From Comamonadaceae bacterium (GTDB lineage: Bacteria; Pseudomonadota; Gammaproteobacteria; Burkholderiales; Burkholderiaceae_C), in NCBI GenBank assembly GCA_027490555.1, contig JAIXXW010000258.1:1-34468 (forward strand): DNA of 34,468 nucleotides, read 5' to 3'. How positions within the stretch are numbered: the first letter of the stretch is position 1; every line of letters starts with the position of its first letter. The position numbers and the translations under genes are program-made. The notes below the pieces were generated by a model, which made no database searches, was not told where the DNA came from, and saw nothing but the letters and a program-made list of their open reading frames with translations. Below are positions 1 to 9,623 of the stretch, one piece after another.

Positions 1-1310
1 CCACTGATGATGGTGCAAGCCAGCAAGCCCCCCATGGACAAAGTGCCCTGGGTGATCTGGTAGGCCCCCACCACAATCATCCCGACATAGATGATCTGCT
101 GCAGAAACTGGGTCAGGTTGGTGGACAGGGTCGACAGCGCCTTGGATTTGAGTTCACTCGTGGCGATGGTGGCCGTCAATTGGCGCCAGCGGTCCAGCAG
201 TTTCCATTCGGCGTTGCAGGCCTTGATCGATTCAATGCCATCAATGGCCTCGATCAGCAAGCCGTTTTTACGGTTGGACTCGGCCATGTGCATGGCGGTC
301 AACTCTTCAATGGGCTTGCGCATCCACATGCCCAAAATCACGGCCAAAGGCAACACCACCAGCGGCACCAGGGCCACAGGCCATGAAATCATGGCGATCA
401 CAGCAATGAAGAAAAGCGCAAAAGGCGTGTCTGCCAAGATGAACAAAGACGACGAAGTCAGGAAATTTCGCACCGACTCGAAATAACGGATTTGCGATGC
501 AAAGGTGCCCACCGTTCTGGGGCGCGCATCCATGCGGATGTCCAGTGCCTTGCCAAAGAACACACTCGCCAAATCCTGGTCAATGGCTTTGCAGGCCCGG
601 TCCACCAAATGGGCCCGCACCTGTTTGAGTGTCAGCTCCAGCACAATGCCCAGCAAGGCCCCCACCGCCAAAACCACCAAGGTCGAGTAGCCCTTGGTCG
701 GCACCACGCGGTCATACACCTGCATGGCGAACATGGCCCCGACCAAGCCCACCACACTGATCACAAATGTGGCCAGCACGGCATCCAAAAACACTTGCCG
801 GTATTGCCGCACCACATACACAAACCAATCGCCCGCCGAGCTCGGCTTTTCAACCATGTTGTCGGCCTGCGCCTGTCGCGAAGGCTTGAGCATCAAGATC
901 CGGCCTTCCGTCAGCGCTTGAGCATCCAGGTTCAGGCTTTTCCCCTCATGGTCTTCTGCAGCACATTGACCACCGCTCAGCTGTCCACGCAAAACCAGCA
1001 CCCGAGCGCCATCTTTGGACACCCACAGCAAAGGGAAGACCGAGCGGGCCATCTGACCGGGGCTGACCTCGGCCACATCGGCCTGAGAAAAATGCACGCG
1101 CCACAACTCCATGGCTTGCATGTGGCGTGGCAACTCGGCAATCGGCACACCGTCCCTGTTTTTCTCCACCATGCCAAAACGAAACGACGGCACCGCATGC
1201 CCTTGCAGCGACGCCAAACGGGTCAGCTGGGCGGCCAGCTGGGGGTCGTGCAAATAGTTTTCGACAACGTCGGACACGGCAGACGCAAGGGGAGCTACAG
1301 AATCATTCAT
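1..1310 (-). CDS. Type I secretion system ABC transporter/permease, HlyB/LapB-like; C-terminal part including the ATPase domain lies beyond the left edge
   Basis: Read on the minus strand from ATG at 1310: MNDSVAPLASAVSDVVENYLHDPQLAAQLTRLASLQGHAVPSFRFGMVEKNRDG..., an N-terminal peptidase-C39-like region. This is followed by a membrane region containing VYDRVVPTKGYSTLVVLAVGALLGIVLE, RSVGTFASQIRYFESVRNFLTS-type and LFILADTPFALFFIAVIAMIS segments typical of T1SS ABC permeases. The frame stays open to base 1. It overlaps the TolC-like stop by 8 bp (ATGAATGA). Confidence 0.88.
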   Translation of the reverse strand, partial: MNDSVAPLASAVSDVVENYLHDPQLAAQLTRLASLQGHAVPSFRFGMVEKNRDGVPIAELPRHMQAMELWRVHFSQADVAEVSPGQMARSVFPLLWVSKDGARVLVLRGQLSGGQCAAEDHEGKSLNLDAQALTEGRILMLKPSRQAQADNMVEKPSSAGDWFVYVVRQYRQVFLDAVLATFVISVVGLVGAMFAMQVYDRVVPTKGYSTLVVLAVGALLGIVLELTLKQVRAHLVDRACKAIDQDLASVFFGKALDIRMDARPRTVGTFASQIRYFESVRNFLTSSSLFILADTPFALFFIAVIAMISWPVALVPLVVLPLAVILGMWMRKPIEELTAMHMAESNRKNGLLIEAIDGIESIKACNAEWKLLDRWRQLTATIATSELKSKALSTLSTNLTQFLQQIIYVGMIVVGAYQITQGTLSMGGLLACTIIS

Positions 1311-2598
1311 GGATCAAGGATGTATTTTGGGCTCGGATGGCGCCCGTCAGGATCAACAGCCTCAACTGGGACTGCAAAAGGGAAAAGCGCACATCGGCCA
1401 AATTGAAACCCGCCTGGGTTCGCTCTCTTTGCGCATTCAACACATCCAGCCAGTTCTTTTTGCCGATCTGGTACTGGCGCAACACCGAAGCCATGAGCTC
1501 CACCGTGGCGGCCTCCAAGGCCTGCGCAGGTGGCAGCTGCGTTTGCAAATTTTCAATGTCGTTGTGCAGCGTCAAAACCTGCGAACGCAAGCTCAACTCC
1601 AGCACCTTCATCTCCTGCTCGGCGGCTTCCTGGCGCGACACGGCGGACTGGATGCCAGCCAAGGCACTCAACCCCGCCCCAGACTGGAACTGCAGCCCCA
1701 TATAGGCCCTGCCCCGATCCGGCGAGGTGAACAGCGGGCCGGACAGCACATACTGGTAGCCCGCCACCACCGTCGGCATGGTTTGGGACCGGGCCAAGGC
1801 AATTTGCGCCGAAGCAGCCTCCATTTGCGCCACCAGCTTTTGCCGCTGCGCCGAGTACTCCAAAGCCCGCTCGGCCACCTCCTGGGGGTCGGCCACAGCG
1901 CGGTAATCAATTTTTTGGGGTTCTGTGGGCAGTCCCACCACTGGGCCCACCCACTGGCTCAGCTGGTTGCGCGTGCTCTCGAGCTGACGGCTCATCTGCA
2001 ACTGCTCGGATCGCGCTTGCTGCAGCCGCGCCATGGCCAAGGTGGTGTCGGCCTCGGGGCTGATTTGGGCTTGTACACGCCTTGAGATCATGTCCACCAA
2101 ACGCTGGTGCTCTTTGACGTTGTCATCTGCCGTGCGCAAACGGGCAGCCAGCCGCAGCATCTCGAAAAACGAGCCCCCCACCTGGCTCATGGCATTCAAT
2201 TCGGCTTCTTGCAAGGCCGCTTGACCCACACGGACATTGGCCTGACCCAACTCAATCCGCCCATCGATCCGCCCCCCCGCCCAAATGGGCTGCTCCAGTT
2301 TGGCAATGCTTTGGGCAAATCGGGAATCGGATCGCACTTCGCTGGTCAGTGAAGGGAAACGCCCCCAGTTGGCGGCATCCAGCTCGAAGCCTTGGGCCTT
2401 GAGCTGGCTGCGCGCCTGAAAGATGGACGGGTGCTGTGTCACCGCTTTTTGCAGCAATTCGGTCAGGCGGACACCCTGGGGCTGGTCAACAGCAGTCTTC
2501 ACCTCGGCCACAGCCAGATTGGAAACCAGGGCCAACATCACACCCAGAAGGCCGCATCGCCAAACCCACCACACCGGCTTCGATCGCCCAAGCATCAT
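1303..2598 (-). CDS. TolC-family outer membrane efflux/secretion protein (T1SS outer membrane component)
   Basis: The ORF 1303..2775 contains a signal-peptide-like start MMLGRSKPVWWVWRCGLLGVMLALVSNLAVAEVK at 2598, preceded by a GAGG Shine-Dalgarno. The body is TolC-like: repeated long alpha-helical segments, WAGGRIDGRIELGQANV, NQLSQWVG, and YQIGKKNWLDVLNAQRERTQAGFNLADVRFSLLQSQLRLLILTG. Confidence 0.9.
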   Translation of the reverse strand: MMLGRSKPVWWVWRCGLLGVMLALVSNLAVAEVKTAVDQPQGVRLTELLQKAVTQHPSIFQARSQLKAQGFELDAANWGRFPSLTSEVRSDSRFAQSIAKLEQPIWAGGRIDGRIELGQANVRVGQAALQEAELNAMSQVGGSFFEMLRLAARLRTADDNVKEHQRLVDMISRRVQAQISPEADTTLAMARLQQARSEQLQMSRQLESTRNQLSQWVGPVVGLPTEPQKIDYRAVADPQEVAERALEYSAQRQKLVAQMEAASAQIALARSQTMPTVVAGYQYVLSGPLFTSPDRGRAYMGLQFQSGAGLSALAGIQSAVSRQEAAEQEMKVLELSLRSQVLTLHNDIENLQTQLPPAQALEAATVELMASVLRQYQIGKKNWLDVLNAQRERTQAGFNLADVRFSLLQSQLRLLILTGAIRAQNTSLIHE

Positions 2599-3079
2599 TG
2601 TCGGAACCTCAAAAATGTGACCACTCAACGTGGCGATCCCGGGAACCACCATTTTTTTAACCCAAAAGAAATCAAAAAATTTTCTTGCATGATAACGGGT
2701 GTCCGCCCTCCCGCTGAGTGTGATGAAGGAACATACACCCTGGAAGAAATGGTGGCTGAGCATCTCGGTCACCACGGGTTGAATTTCTCGACATCCGCAT
2801 TATCAACGCTAGTGGGTGCATAAATCCCCACGAACACAGAAAGTTCTCAACCGGGGACAACAAGCGCGAAGCGGGGCTTCATGCCAGAAAGAAGCGACAA
2901 AGCAGGGTTGCTGCGATTGCTGAAGGTCTTCCGTGAGCCTGCCTGCGACAGCCACATGCAAGGCTGAGCCAAACTGGCCGAGACAAACAGACATCTCGAT
3001 TCATAATCGCAGGATCAACAAGTTCATTCAATTGCCCTCGGCGCAATGCCACGCAGCCGCAGGAATCTAAGGAATCAAA

Positions 3080-5656
3080 GTGACGCTCTCCCTCAACCAA
3101 CGGCTGGCCCAAATCAACAACCTGATTGGATCGCAAGCGTATGCTCAAGCACATGCGGAAATCGAGCAGCTCGCGCAAAACGACGCAGCGCAGCGCCCTT
3201 TGAGTGCGCTGCGCGCCCTGGCATGGGCCATGCAAGAGCGCAAGGAGGAGTGCACAGCAGCACTGTCGACCTTCGGTCGGGTTCAAGAGGGCGACAAAGC
3301 GGAAACCTTGCTGGCCGCAGGCAGTGCCGCTTTCCGTTCAGGTCTGACCCAGCCTGCTCTGGCTTACCTTAAGGCGGCGGTGGAGCAAGCCCCTGAGCAC
3401 CCCTTGATCAATGCACGACTTGGGGCCTGCCTTCTGGCCTCGGGCTTGCTGACAAAGGCCCGCCCTTACATCCAAAAGGCAGCCGAACTGATGCCCAACT
3501 CGAGCGGAAGCCTGCTCAATCTGGCTCACCTTCAGCTCGAACTCCAAGAACCCGAGAATGCCCTGGAAGTGCTCGAACGCGCTGAAGGTCTGCCCGACTG
3601 CGAAAAGGACATCCTCAACAGCCTGCGTGCCCAGGCACTGATCCGACTGGGAAACGCCGAGGCTGCCACACGGCAGCTGCGCATCAACGCAGAAAGCGGC
3701 AATGTACAAGACATGGTGGCGCTGGTACGCCACCTGACGACGATGGACCAACACGACGAAGCTTGGCGCTGTCTGCGCGAAGCGATAGAGTCGGCCCCTC
3801 AAAGCATTGAGTTGCTGGAACTGGCTGCCGAGCTCAGTCAGGTCAAGGGCCACTATGCCGAGACCAACCGCTTTTTAGGGCGTGCTCTGGCGCTGGCGCC
3901 AGACAACGCGTCACTCTGGCGGCGACGAGCCACCCTCGCGGGGCGTCGGTTGAGCCAAGAGGTGGCCAGAGAGGCCGCCAACAAGGCCCTGGAACTGACG
4001 CAAGCCAAAGGAGGCCATGAACATGCGCTGTCCCTGGCCACCCACGCCCATGTGCTCGCGGAAGAAGATCAACTCGAGGCGTCGCAAGCCGCTTACAGAC
4101 AGGCTCTGGAACTCAATCCCCGCTGTATCCCAGCAATGCGGGGCCTGGGCCAACTCTTGATGCAGCTGGGCCATGTGGATGAGGCGACGGCCCTCTACGA
4201 GGAGCTCAGCCAGATCGCTCCGATTCAGGGTTGGAGCCAACTCATTCACGCCCGTGTTCTGCCTGAAGACGAGAACGCCCTGCAACGCATGGAGTCGGCA
4301 GCCCGACGCCCCAACCTGGAAGGCGCTGTCCAATCGAACCTGCTGTTCACGCTCGCCTCGGCATGGGAAAAGAAAGGCGATTTCGAAAAAGCCTGGGCTC
4401 TGGCCACGGAAGCCAATGCAGCCACACGTTCTCACCTGAACTACCGACCTGAAGTGCACCGCAGCCGCGTCGAGCGGGAAATGGCGCGTTTTTCGCGCCC
4501 TTTCATGGACAGCAGAAAAGGCTGGGGCATTGACTCCGAGGTGCCTGTGTTTGTCCTGGGCATGCCACGCTCGGGCACGACGCTGGTCGAGCAAATCCTG
4601 GGCAGCCACAGCCAGGTGTTCGGCGCTGGAGAACTCTCGCTCGTGCCCGAGCTGATTCAGAAACTCAATGCCTGGGAAGCCAAGGTCGGCTCCCGCAGGG
4701 AATACCCTGATTGCGTTGATGAAATGACGCAGGAGGAGTCGAAAAAATTCGCCCACAAGCACTTGCAGGAATTGCAGGCCTACGCCCCACATGCCCAGCG
4801 CATTGTGGACAAGCTGCCGCACAACTTTGAGCACATTGGCCTGATCAAGTTGATATTCCCGAACGCCAAGATCTTGCACCTCAAGCGCGAACCCCGCGAT
4901 GTGGCCATGTCCAATTACTTCGTCGATTACGGCGCCAAGTTTGGCGGCATGGGGTTTGCTTATGACCTCTCCTGGATCGGCGAACAACTGGTGGACCACC
5001 AGCGCCTGATGCAGCACTGGCACCAGGTGTTTCCAGGACAGATTTTGGAGGTGGACTACGACGCGCTGGTTGAAGACGTGCAAGGTTGGGCGCAACGCAT
5101 CATCAGTCACTTGGGTCTACCCTGGGAAGATGGTGTGCTGTCCTTTCAGGAATTGGACCGAGCGGTCAAAACGGCCAGCGTCTGGCAAGTCAGGCAACCT
5201 GTCTACAAAACCTCCAAAGCCAAATGGAAGCGCTACGAGAGCCACCTTCAGCCACTGGAATTGGCGATGTCTGAAGTTCCGCCGATGCCCACGCCCCTGC
5301 CCTTGCCGCAACTTGAACCCGGCCTGTTTCTGCAAGGCATGGACCACCTCAAGGGCAAACGTCTGACAGAGGCGGAATCGTGCTTTCGAAAACTGCTCAG
5401 TGCCCGCCCAGCCCATGCCGCCGCCCATCACTTCCTGGGAGCCACGCTGGTTCAGCTCGGGCAGGCACAAGCGGGCTGCAAAGCCATGCGCAGGGCATTG
5501 GAGTTGCAACCTGGGCAGCGCCAATGGCTTGAAAATCTGATCCGCGTCGAGGAGCATCTCGGCCATAGTTCAGAGGCCAAGGTCCTCAGGGAGAAACTGG
5601 CTCGACAGACTTCCGCCATGGGCCGCGCATCGAACGATTCACCCATGCCCGCCTGA
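3080..5656 (+). CDS. TPR-repeat sulfotransferase family protein
   Basis: GTG start after an AAGGA-like site. N-terminal TPR helices (e.g. LNARLGACLLASGLLTKARPYIQKAAELMPNSSGSLLNLAHLQLEL) precede a PAPS-binding P-loop VPVFVLGMPRSGTTLVEQILGSH and a 3'-phosphate-binding-like LHLKREPRDVAMSNYF. A further TPR segment follows at the C-terminus (ESCFRKLLSARPAHAAAHHFLGATLVQLG). Confidence 0.9.
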   Translation: MTLSLNQRLAQINNLIGSQAYAQAHAEIEQLAQNDAAQRPLSALRALAWAMQERKEECTAALSTFGRVQEGDKAETLLAAGSAAFRSGLTQPALAYLKAAVEQAPEHPLINARLGACLLASGLLTKARPYIQKAAELMPNSSGSLLNLAHLQLELQEPENALEVLERAEGLPDCEKDILNSLRAQALIRLGNAEAATRQLRINAESGNVQDMVALVRHLTTMDQHDEAWRCLREAIESAPQSIELLELAAELSQVKGHYAETNRFLGRALALAPDNASLWRRRATLAGRRLSQEVAREAANKALELTQAKGGHEHALSLATHAHVLAEEDQLEASQAAYRQALELNPRCIPAMRGLGQLLMQLGHVDEATALYEELSQIAPIQGWSQLIHARVLPEDENALQRMESAARRPNLEGAVQSNLLFTLASAWEKKGDFEKAWALATEANAATRSHLNYRPEVHRSRVEREMARFSRPFMDSRKGWGIDSEVPVFVLGMPRSGTTLVEQILGSHSQVFGAGELSLVPELIQKLNAWEAKVGSRREYPDCVDEMTQEESKKFAHKHLQELQAYAPHAQRIVDKLPHNFEHIGLIKLIFPNAKILHLKREPRDVAMSNYFVDYGAKFGGMGFAYDLSWIGEQLVDHQRLMQHWHQVFPGQILEVDYDALVEDVQGWAQRIISHLGLPWEDGVLSFQELDRAVKTASVWQVRQPVYKTSKAKWKRYESHLQPLELAMSEVPPMPTPLPLPQLEPGLFLQGMDHLKGKRLTEAESCFRKLLSARPAHAAAHHFLGATLVQLGQAQAGCKAMRRALELQPGQRQWLENLIRVEEHLGHSSEAKVLREKLARQTSAMGRASNDSPMPA

Positions 5657-5786
5657 GGGTCAAGCGCATGCGCCGAGGTGCACTTGTGCGCCTGCCGGAT
5701 CGCGGCCGTGTGCATCGCTTCAGGCTTGCGGCATCGCTCAAGGTCAAAGGCCCTGACTGGATGACACCAGCGGGGTCCAGCCCACA

Positions 5787-6413
5787 TCAGCGCCCCGGCT
5801 TTGGCCTGGGGCTCCATGGAGATTGGTGGTTTGCGCACTTGGCCATCCAGTCCTCGCGCAAAAAACCAAACACATGAACGTCCAAACGCTCACCCGGTTT
5901 GCCGCCCGGCAGTTCACGACGCAGCAGCCCCTCACGCTCAAACCCAAGGTACTCGCACAGCGCAATGGATGAGGCGTTGGGGCCGCGCACCTCGGCCTTG
6001 ATCTTTTGCATGCCAAGTTGTTCGAATACAAATGGAATGGTCCAGGCGCTGAGCTCCTTGGACACTCCTTTGCGCCAGTACGATTTGTCACCCAAAACAC
6101 GGTTCGTGACCGAAACGCCCGTGCGTGGGTTAGCCAAGATCGTGGTGAAGCCAATCAAACGCTCTTCATCCCGGGTGTAAATGCCCAGATGAAAGCTCCA
6201 TTTGTTGTCAAACCTCTCTACATGGCGCCGGGCATGCTCCAGCGTCCAGCCGCGGGGGCGAGAGCCCAGCTGGGCTTGGATAAGCGCATCGTTCCACCAA
6301 CTGACGTAATCGTCGGTGACCATCTCCGGCGTGAGCGAACGCAACTCGAAATGGGGCGTTTGTACGCGCAAAGGGGAACCTCTGGATATGGCGGGTGCTG
6401 GCATGGCCGACAT
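5787..6413 (-). CDS. GNAT-family N-acetyltransferase (RimJ/RimL-like)
   Basis: The ORF track starts at a TTG (6440). The ATG at 6413 (MSAMPAPAISRG) has an AAGGA Shine-Dalgarno and is preferred. GNAT-type content: LIGFTTILANPRTGVSVTNRVLGDKSYWRKGVSKELSAWTIPFVFEQLGMQKIKAEVRGPNASSIALCEYLGFEREGLLRREL. Confidence 0.85.
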   Translation of the reverse strand: MSAMPAPAISRGSPLRVQTPHFELRSLTPEMVTDDYVSWWNDALIQAQLGSRPRGWTLEHARRHVERFDNKWSFHLGIYTRDEERLIGFTTILANPRTGVSVTNRVLGDKSYWRKGVSKELSAWTIPFVFEQLGMQKIKAEVRGPNASSIALCEYLGFEREGLLRRELPGGKPGERLDVHVFGFLREDWMAKCANHQSPWSPRPKPGR

Positions 6414-6543
6414 GGTCTGTCCTTGGTGATGTGGGGTCAATCAAACCCAGGCCCCGTGTAAAGCAGGGTCATGGGCCAGAGATTCAGTGCACGGCACACC
6501 TGCGGCTGATATGGGTACACAGGACATGGTGGGTGCCGAGCAC

Positions 6544-7890
6544 TCAGCGCTCACTCAGGGGTCGGATGCCCTGACCAATGAAGGGCTCGAGCAACAGAGC
6601 CAACACCGAACGCTCGCCGGTCAAAATGGCACAAGTGATCTGCACCCCCGGCCGCAAGGGATACACCTCATTGCCCCGCCGGAAAGAAAACTCCTCCGGC
6701 TTTAGACGCACCTGGTAGTAGGACTGTCCCGTTTTTTCATCGAGAACCGAGTCTGGACTGATATGAACCACACGGGCTTTGATGGTGGAATAACCGCTGG
6801 CCCCAGAGGCCAGGGTCAGGCGTGCCGGCGAGTCGATCTGAACATAGCCCACATCGCCGATGGGCAGACGGCCATCGATCAACAAAGCTTCCCCCTCGGG
6901 CACCATGGTGGCGATCAATCCTCCCGGTGCGACCACCGCTCCCTTGTTCTTGAAGTACAAGGCCTGGATCGTGCCAGCCACTGGCGCTCTCACCGTTGAT
7001 CGGTCCTGGGAATCGCTGGGCTTGCGAAACCGCTCCCTCAAGGAGGCCCTTTCGATATTGGTCTCCTGAAGATTCTTGCGTAAATTGCTTTCCTCTTCAG
7101 ATTTGAAGGCCTGCAGACTGGCCTGTTCTTCCTCCAACTGGCGTGTTACCCGCATCTCGGTGGCCACCGCCGCATCCCGATCCGAGACGATTTGCTCCTG
7201 TTCACGCTTGAGTTGCAGATGTTCATACTCACTGGTGAGCTTTTGCTGGAGCAGACGCTCGCTGATTTTGACCTGTTCAGCGATCAGGACTGCACGCCGC
7301 TTCAGACCCGACAGTCGCTCCCGCGCCTCCTGGATTTCAGCCGTTCGGGATGCAATCCGAGATTTGCGGGCTTGGATACCAGACTCCACACGGCTTTGGT
7401 TGGCCCGGAACTCGTCGAGTGCGTCTTTGGCAATGTCAGGAAACTCTTTCGCCAGGGCGGCGGGCACGACAAAACGGCTGGCGCCGGACAAGGAAGCTTC
7501 GAGCCGGGCCATCTTGATGTCCAAGCTGCCCATCTTGGAGCGAATATCACCCACCTCGGCATCGGCTGAAACAGCATCCAACTCCAGGATCACGTCGCCT
7601 GCCGCGACGAACTGCCCATCGCTGACCACGATGTTTCGGACAATGCCCCCCTCAAGGTGTTGCACCTTCTTGAGTTGGCCTGCCGGAATCACTTGACCCT
7701 GAGCGTAACTGGCCACATCAAGCTGAAAAAATGACGCCCAGACCAGCGCCGACAGCAAGATGGCACCTGTCAACCAGATCACACGGTTACGCTCTTCGTC
7801 CATCCACCAGCCGCGTATGCCCGTCGGACGCTTCGCTGCAATCGCCTCATGGCCCATGGTGTTGGCAGCCTTCATCTGCGATTCGTTCAT
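6544..7890 (-). CDS. HlyD-family T1SS periplasmic adaptor (membrane fusion protein)
   Basis: Single N-terminal TM segment (VIWLTGAILLSALVWASFF). Biotinyl-lipoyl-like half motifs (AQGQVIPAGQLKKVQHLEGGIVRNIVVSDGQFVAAGDVILELD), a long coiled-coil, then RAPVAGTIQALYFKNKGAVVAPGGLIATMVPEGEALLIDGRLPIGDVGYVQ and LRPGVQITCAILTGERSVLALLLEPF. GGGGGAG-type Shine-Dalgarno; ATGA overlap with the upstream ABC gene. Confidence 0.93.
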   Translation of the reverse strand: MNESQMKAANTMGHEAIAAKRPTGIRGWWMDEERNRVIWLTGAILLSALVWASFFQLDVASYAQGQVIPAGQLKKVQHLEGGIVRNIVVSDGQFVAAGDVILELDAVSADAEVGDIRSKMGSLDIKMARLEASLSGASRFVVPAALAKEFPDIAKDALDEFRANQSRVESGIQARKSRIASRTAEIQEARERLSGLKRRAVLIAEQVKISERLLQQKLTSEYEHLQLKREQEQIVSDRDAAVATEMRVTRQLEEEQASLQAFKSEEESNLRKNLQETNIERASLRERFRKPSDSQDRSTVRAPVAGTIQALYFKNKGAVVAPGGLIATMVPEGEALLIDGRLPIGDVGYVQIDSPARLTLASGASGYSTIKARVVHISPDSVLDEKTGQSYYQVRLKPEEFSFRRGNEVYPLRPGVQITCAILTGERSVLALLLEPFIGQGIRPLSER

Positions 7891-9623
7891 TGAGACTCCC
7901 CCTTTGGCGCGCGTTCAGCACTTTGGGTGAGCAGTTCCGGCCCCCCCTTGTCGCTGGACTCACGCTTGACCAATGCCACCTTCGGGGTTGGTTTTTGCCC
8001 CATGTCAATCACCACATCCGCCGCTCGGAGGATGAAGGCTTCATTGCTGGCCACCAACAGCGTCTTGCCCTCGGTGACCAATCGGTTGAGCAGTTTGGCC
8101 ACCGCCGCTTGCCCCTGCTGATCGAGTCCCTCGGTGGGATCATCCAGGAAGAGAACGGGTGCGCCGCCCAATACAGCCCGAATCAACACAAAGCGGCGGC
8201 GCAAACCCACCGCCATGCCCGTGTCCTGGCCCACAATCTGCCGGTCCAGACCTGCTGGGTCATTGGCCAGGAAGCCTTCCAGCCCCATGGCCTTGACCCA
8301 TTCGAGCACCTCGTCATCGGGCACCTGCCGATCCAGCAACAAGTTTTCGCGCAGGGTGCCATCGAAAAACACCGGCTCCTGTGGTGCGTAGCCAATTTGT
8401 GAGCGCCACCACTCTTGCGATAACTGCCGCAGTTCGATGCTGTCTGCACGAACCAAGCCGCGTTTGGGGGACAACAAGCCCAGCATGAGCTTGATCAGGG
8501 TGGACTTGCCCGAACCGTTGGGACCCGCGACAACCATGACCTGCCCTGGCTGCAACGCGATGTCCAAGCGCTCAAACAGGGGCACAGGCTGGTTGGGGTA
8601 GGCGAAGGCCGCATCCACCAGTTCCAAGTGGCCACGCAGGGCCTTGGGCGACACCCCATTGCCCTCCGAGGTTTCCTGCTCCAAGGCTTCGAGCTGGCGC
8701 AGGGCGTCTTCGGCACGCTGCGCCCGCAGGATCGAATCCGACAGGTAAGCCGCACGGCTGCAGGCACCAAACGCACGCGCGATCAAGATGTTGGCTCCAA
8801 TGAGTCCCCCCGTGGTGAAGTCCCCCCGAACCACGGCGACCGCGCCCACGCTGTAGACCAGTACCGTGAGAAACTGGTTCATCATCTGAATCGTGCTTTG
8901 CAAGTCCGACTGGATCACCAGGCCCTCACGCCGGCTACCCAGACTGGCTGCCCCGACCTCCTTCCATCGCCTCGCAAGCGGCAGACGCATGGGCAGGCAA
9001 CGCAGCGCCTCGGCGGCCGAAAGGAGGAACTGTCCGAGCTGCTGGTTTTTCGAGTTGGCCTTGGCGTGCTCATCGGCGGCCTGCCGCTGATTCTTTTCAT
9101 TGGCATAACCCAGCCACAGCGCCCAGGCTGACATGATCAAACCAAACAAGCCCAATGGCCAATACAGCAGCGTGGCCGCCAACAGGAAAAATAAGGCAAA
9201 GGGTAAATCAAGGATGGCACCCAGGTTGGAGATCGAGGCCATTTGCTGCTGCATGGCTGGGGCCCCCATGGCTTCGCGCTTGACAGGCAATGGCACCAGG
9301 CTCAAGGGCTCGAAGCGTGCGCGTGCCAGGCTCTCGAACACCCTTTTGCTGGTTTTTTCCTCGCTCTCGCGGGTAATGGCCAGCAACACCTTTTGCCGCT
9401 GCTTGCGCATCAAAACCTCAAAGAGGATGGCCAAGATCACACCCACCGTCAGGGTCACCAAGGTGGGTGTCAGTCCCACCGTCACATAGCGGTTGAGCAA
9501 ATGGATGCTGTAAAAAGACGACGCCAGCGCCAGCACGTTGATGGTGACAGTGGATATCCAGATGTCAGACACCCGGCGGTGGTTGAGCACCTGGCCCAAT
9601 AAATCTCGAACAATGGCCATCAT
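7887..9623 (-). CDS. T1SS-type ABC transporter/permease with degenerate ATPase motifs
   Basis: Preferred start ATG at 9623 (MMAIVRDLLGQVLNHRR), which overlaps the upstream stop. TM domain with DLPFALFFLLAATLLYWPLGLFGLIMSAW; Walker A VAGPNGSGKSTLIKLMLGLLSP; Q-loop IGYAPQEPVFFDGTLRENLL; Walker B-like VLFLDDPTEGLD. The ABC signature is replaced by MAVGLRRR. Confidence 0.9.
   Translation of the reverse strand: MMAIVRDLLGQVLNHRRVSDIWISTVTINVLALASSFYSIHLLNRYVTVGLTPTLVTLTVGVILAILFEVLMRKQRQKVLLAITRESEEKTSKRVFESLARARFEPLSLVPLPVKREAMGAPAMQQQMASISNLGAILDLPFALFFLLAATLLYWPLGLFGLIMSAWALWLGYANEKNQRQAADEHAKANSKNQQLGQFLLSAAEALRCLPMRLPLARRWKEVGAASLGSRREGLVIQSDLQSTIQMMNQFLTVLVYSVGAVAVVRGDFTTGGLIGANILIARAFGACSRAAYLSDSILRAQRAEDALRQLEALEQETSEGNGVSPKALRGHLELVDAAFAYPNQPVPLFERLDIALQPGQVMVVAGPNGSGKSTLIKLMLGLLSPKRGLVRADSIELRQLSQEWWRSQIGYAPQEPVFFDGTLRENLLLDRQVPDDEVLEWVKAMGLEGFLANDPAGLDRQIVGQDTGMAVGLRRRFVLIRAVLGGAPVLFLDDPTEGLDQQGQAAVAKLLNRLVTEGKTLLVASNEAFILRAADVVIDMGQKPTPKVALVKRESSDKGGPELLTQSAERAPKGESQ

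Noticed and set aside
492-1406. 304-aa plus-strand ORF
   Set aside because: Antisense to the partial T1SS ABC gene, whose minus-strand translation is clearly a transporter. The minus-strand frame is missing from the track only because it has no stop inside the window.
2599-3079. Specific promoter elements in the divergent gap between the TolC-like and sulfotransferase genes
   Set aside because: The gap is AT-rich near 2650-2700 and probably holds promoters, but I could not identify convincing -35/-10 pairs by eye.
3911-5110. 399-aa minus-strand ORF
   Set aside because: Antisense to the TPR-sulfotransferase, which carries clear PAPS-binding motifs in the plus frame.
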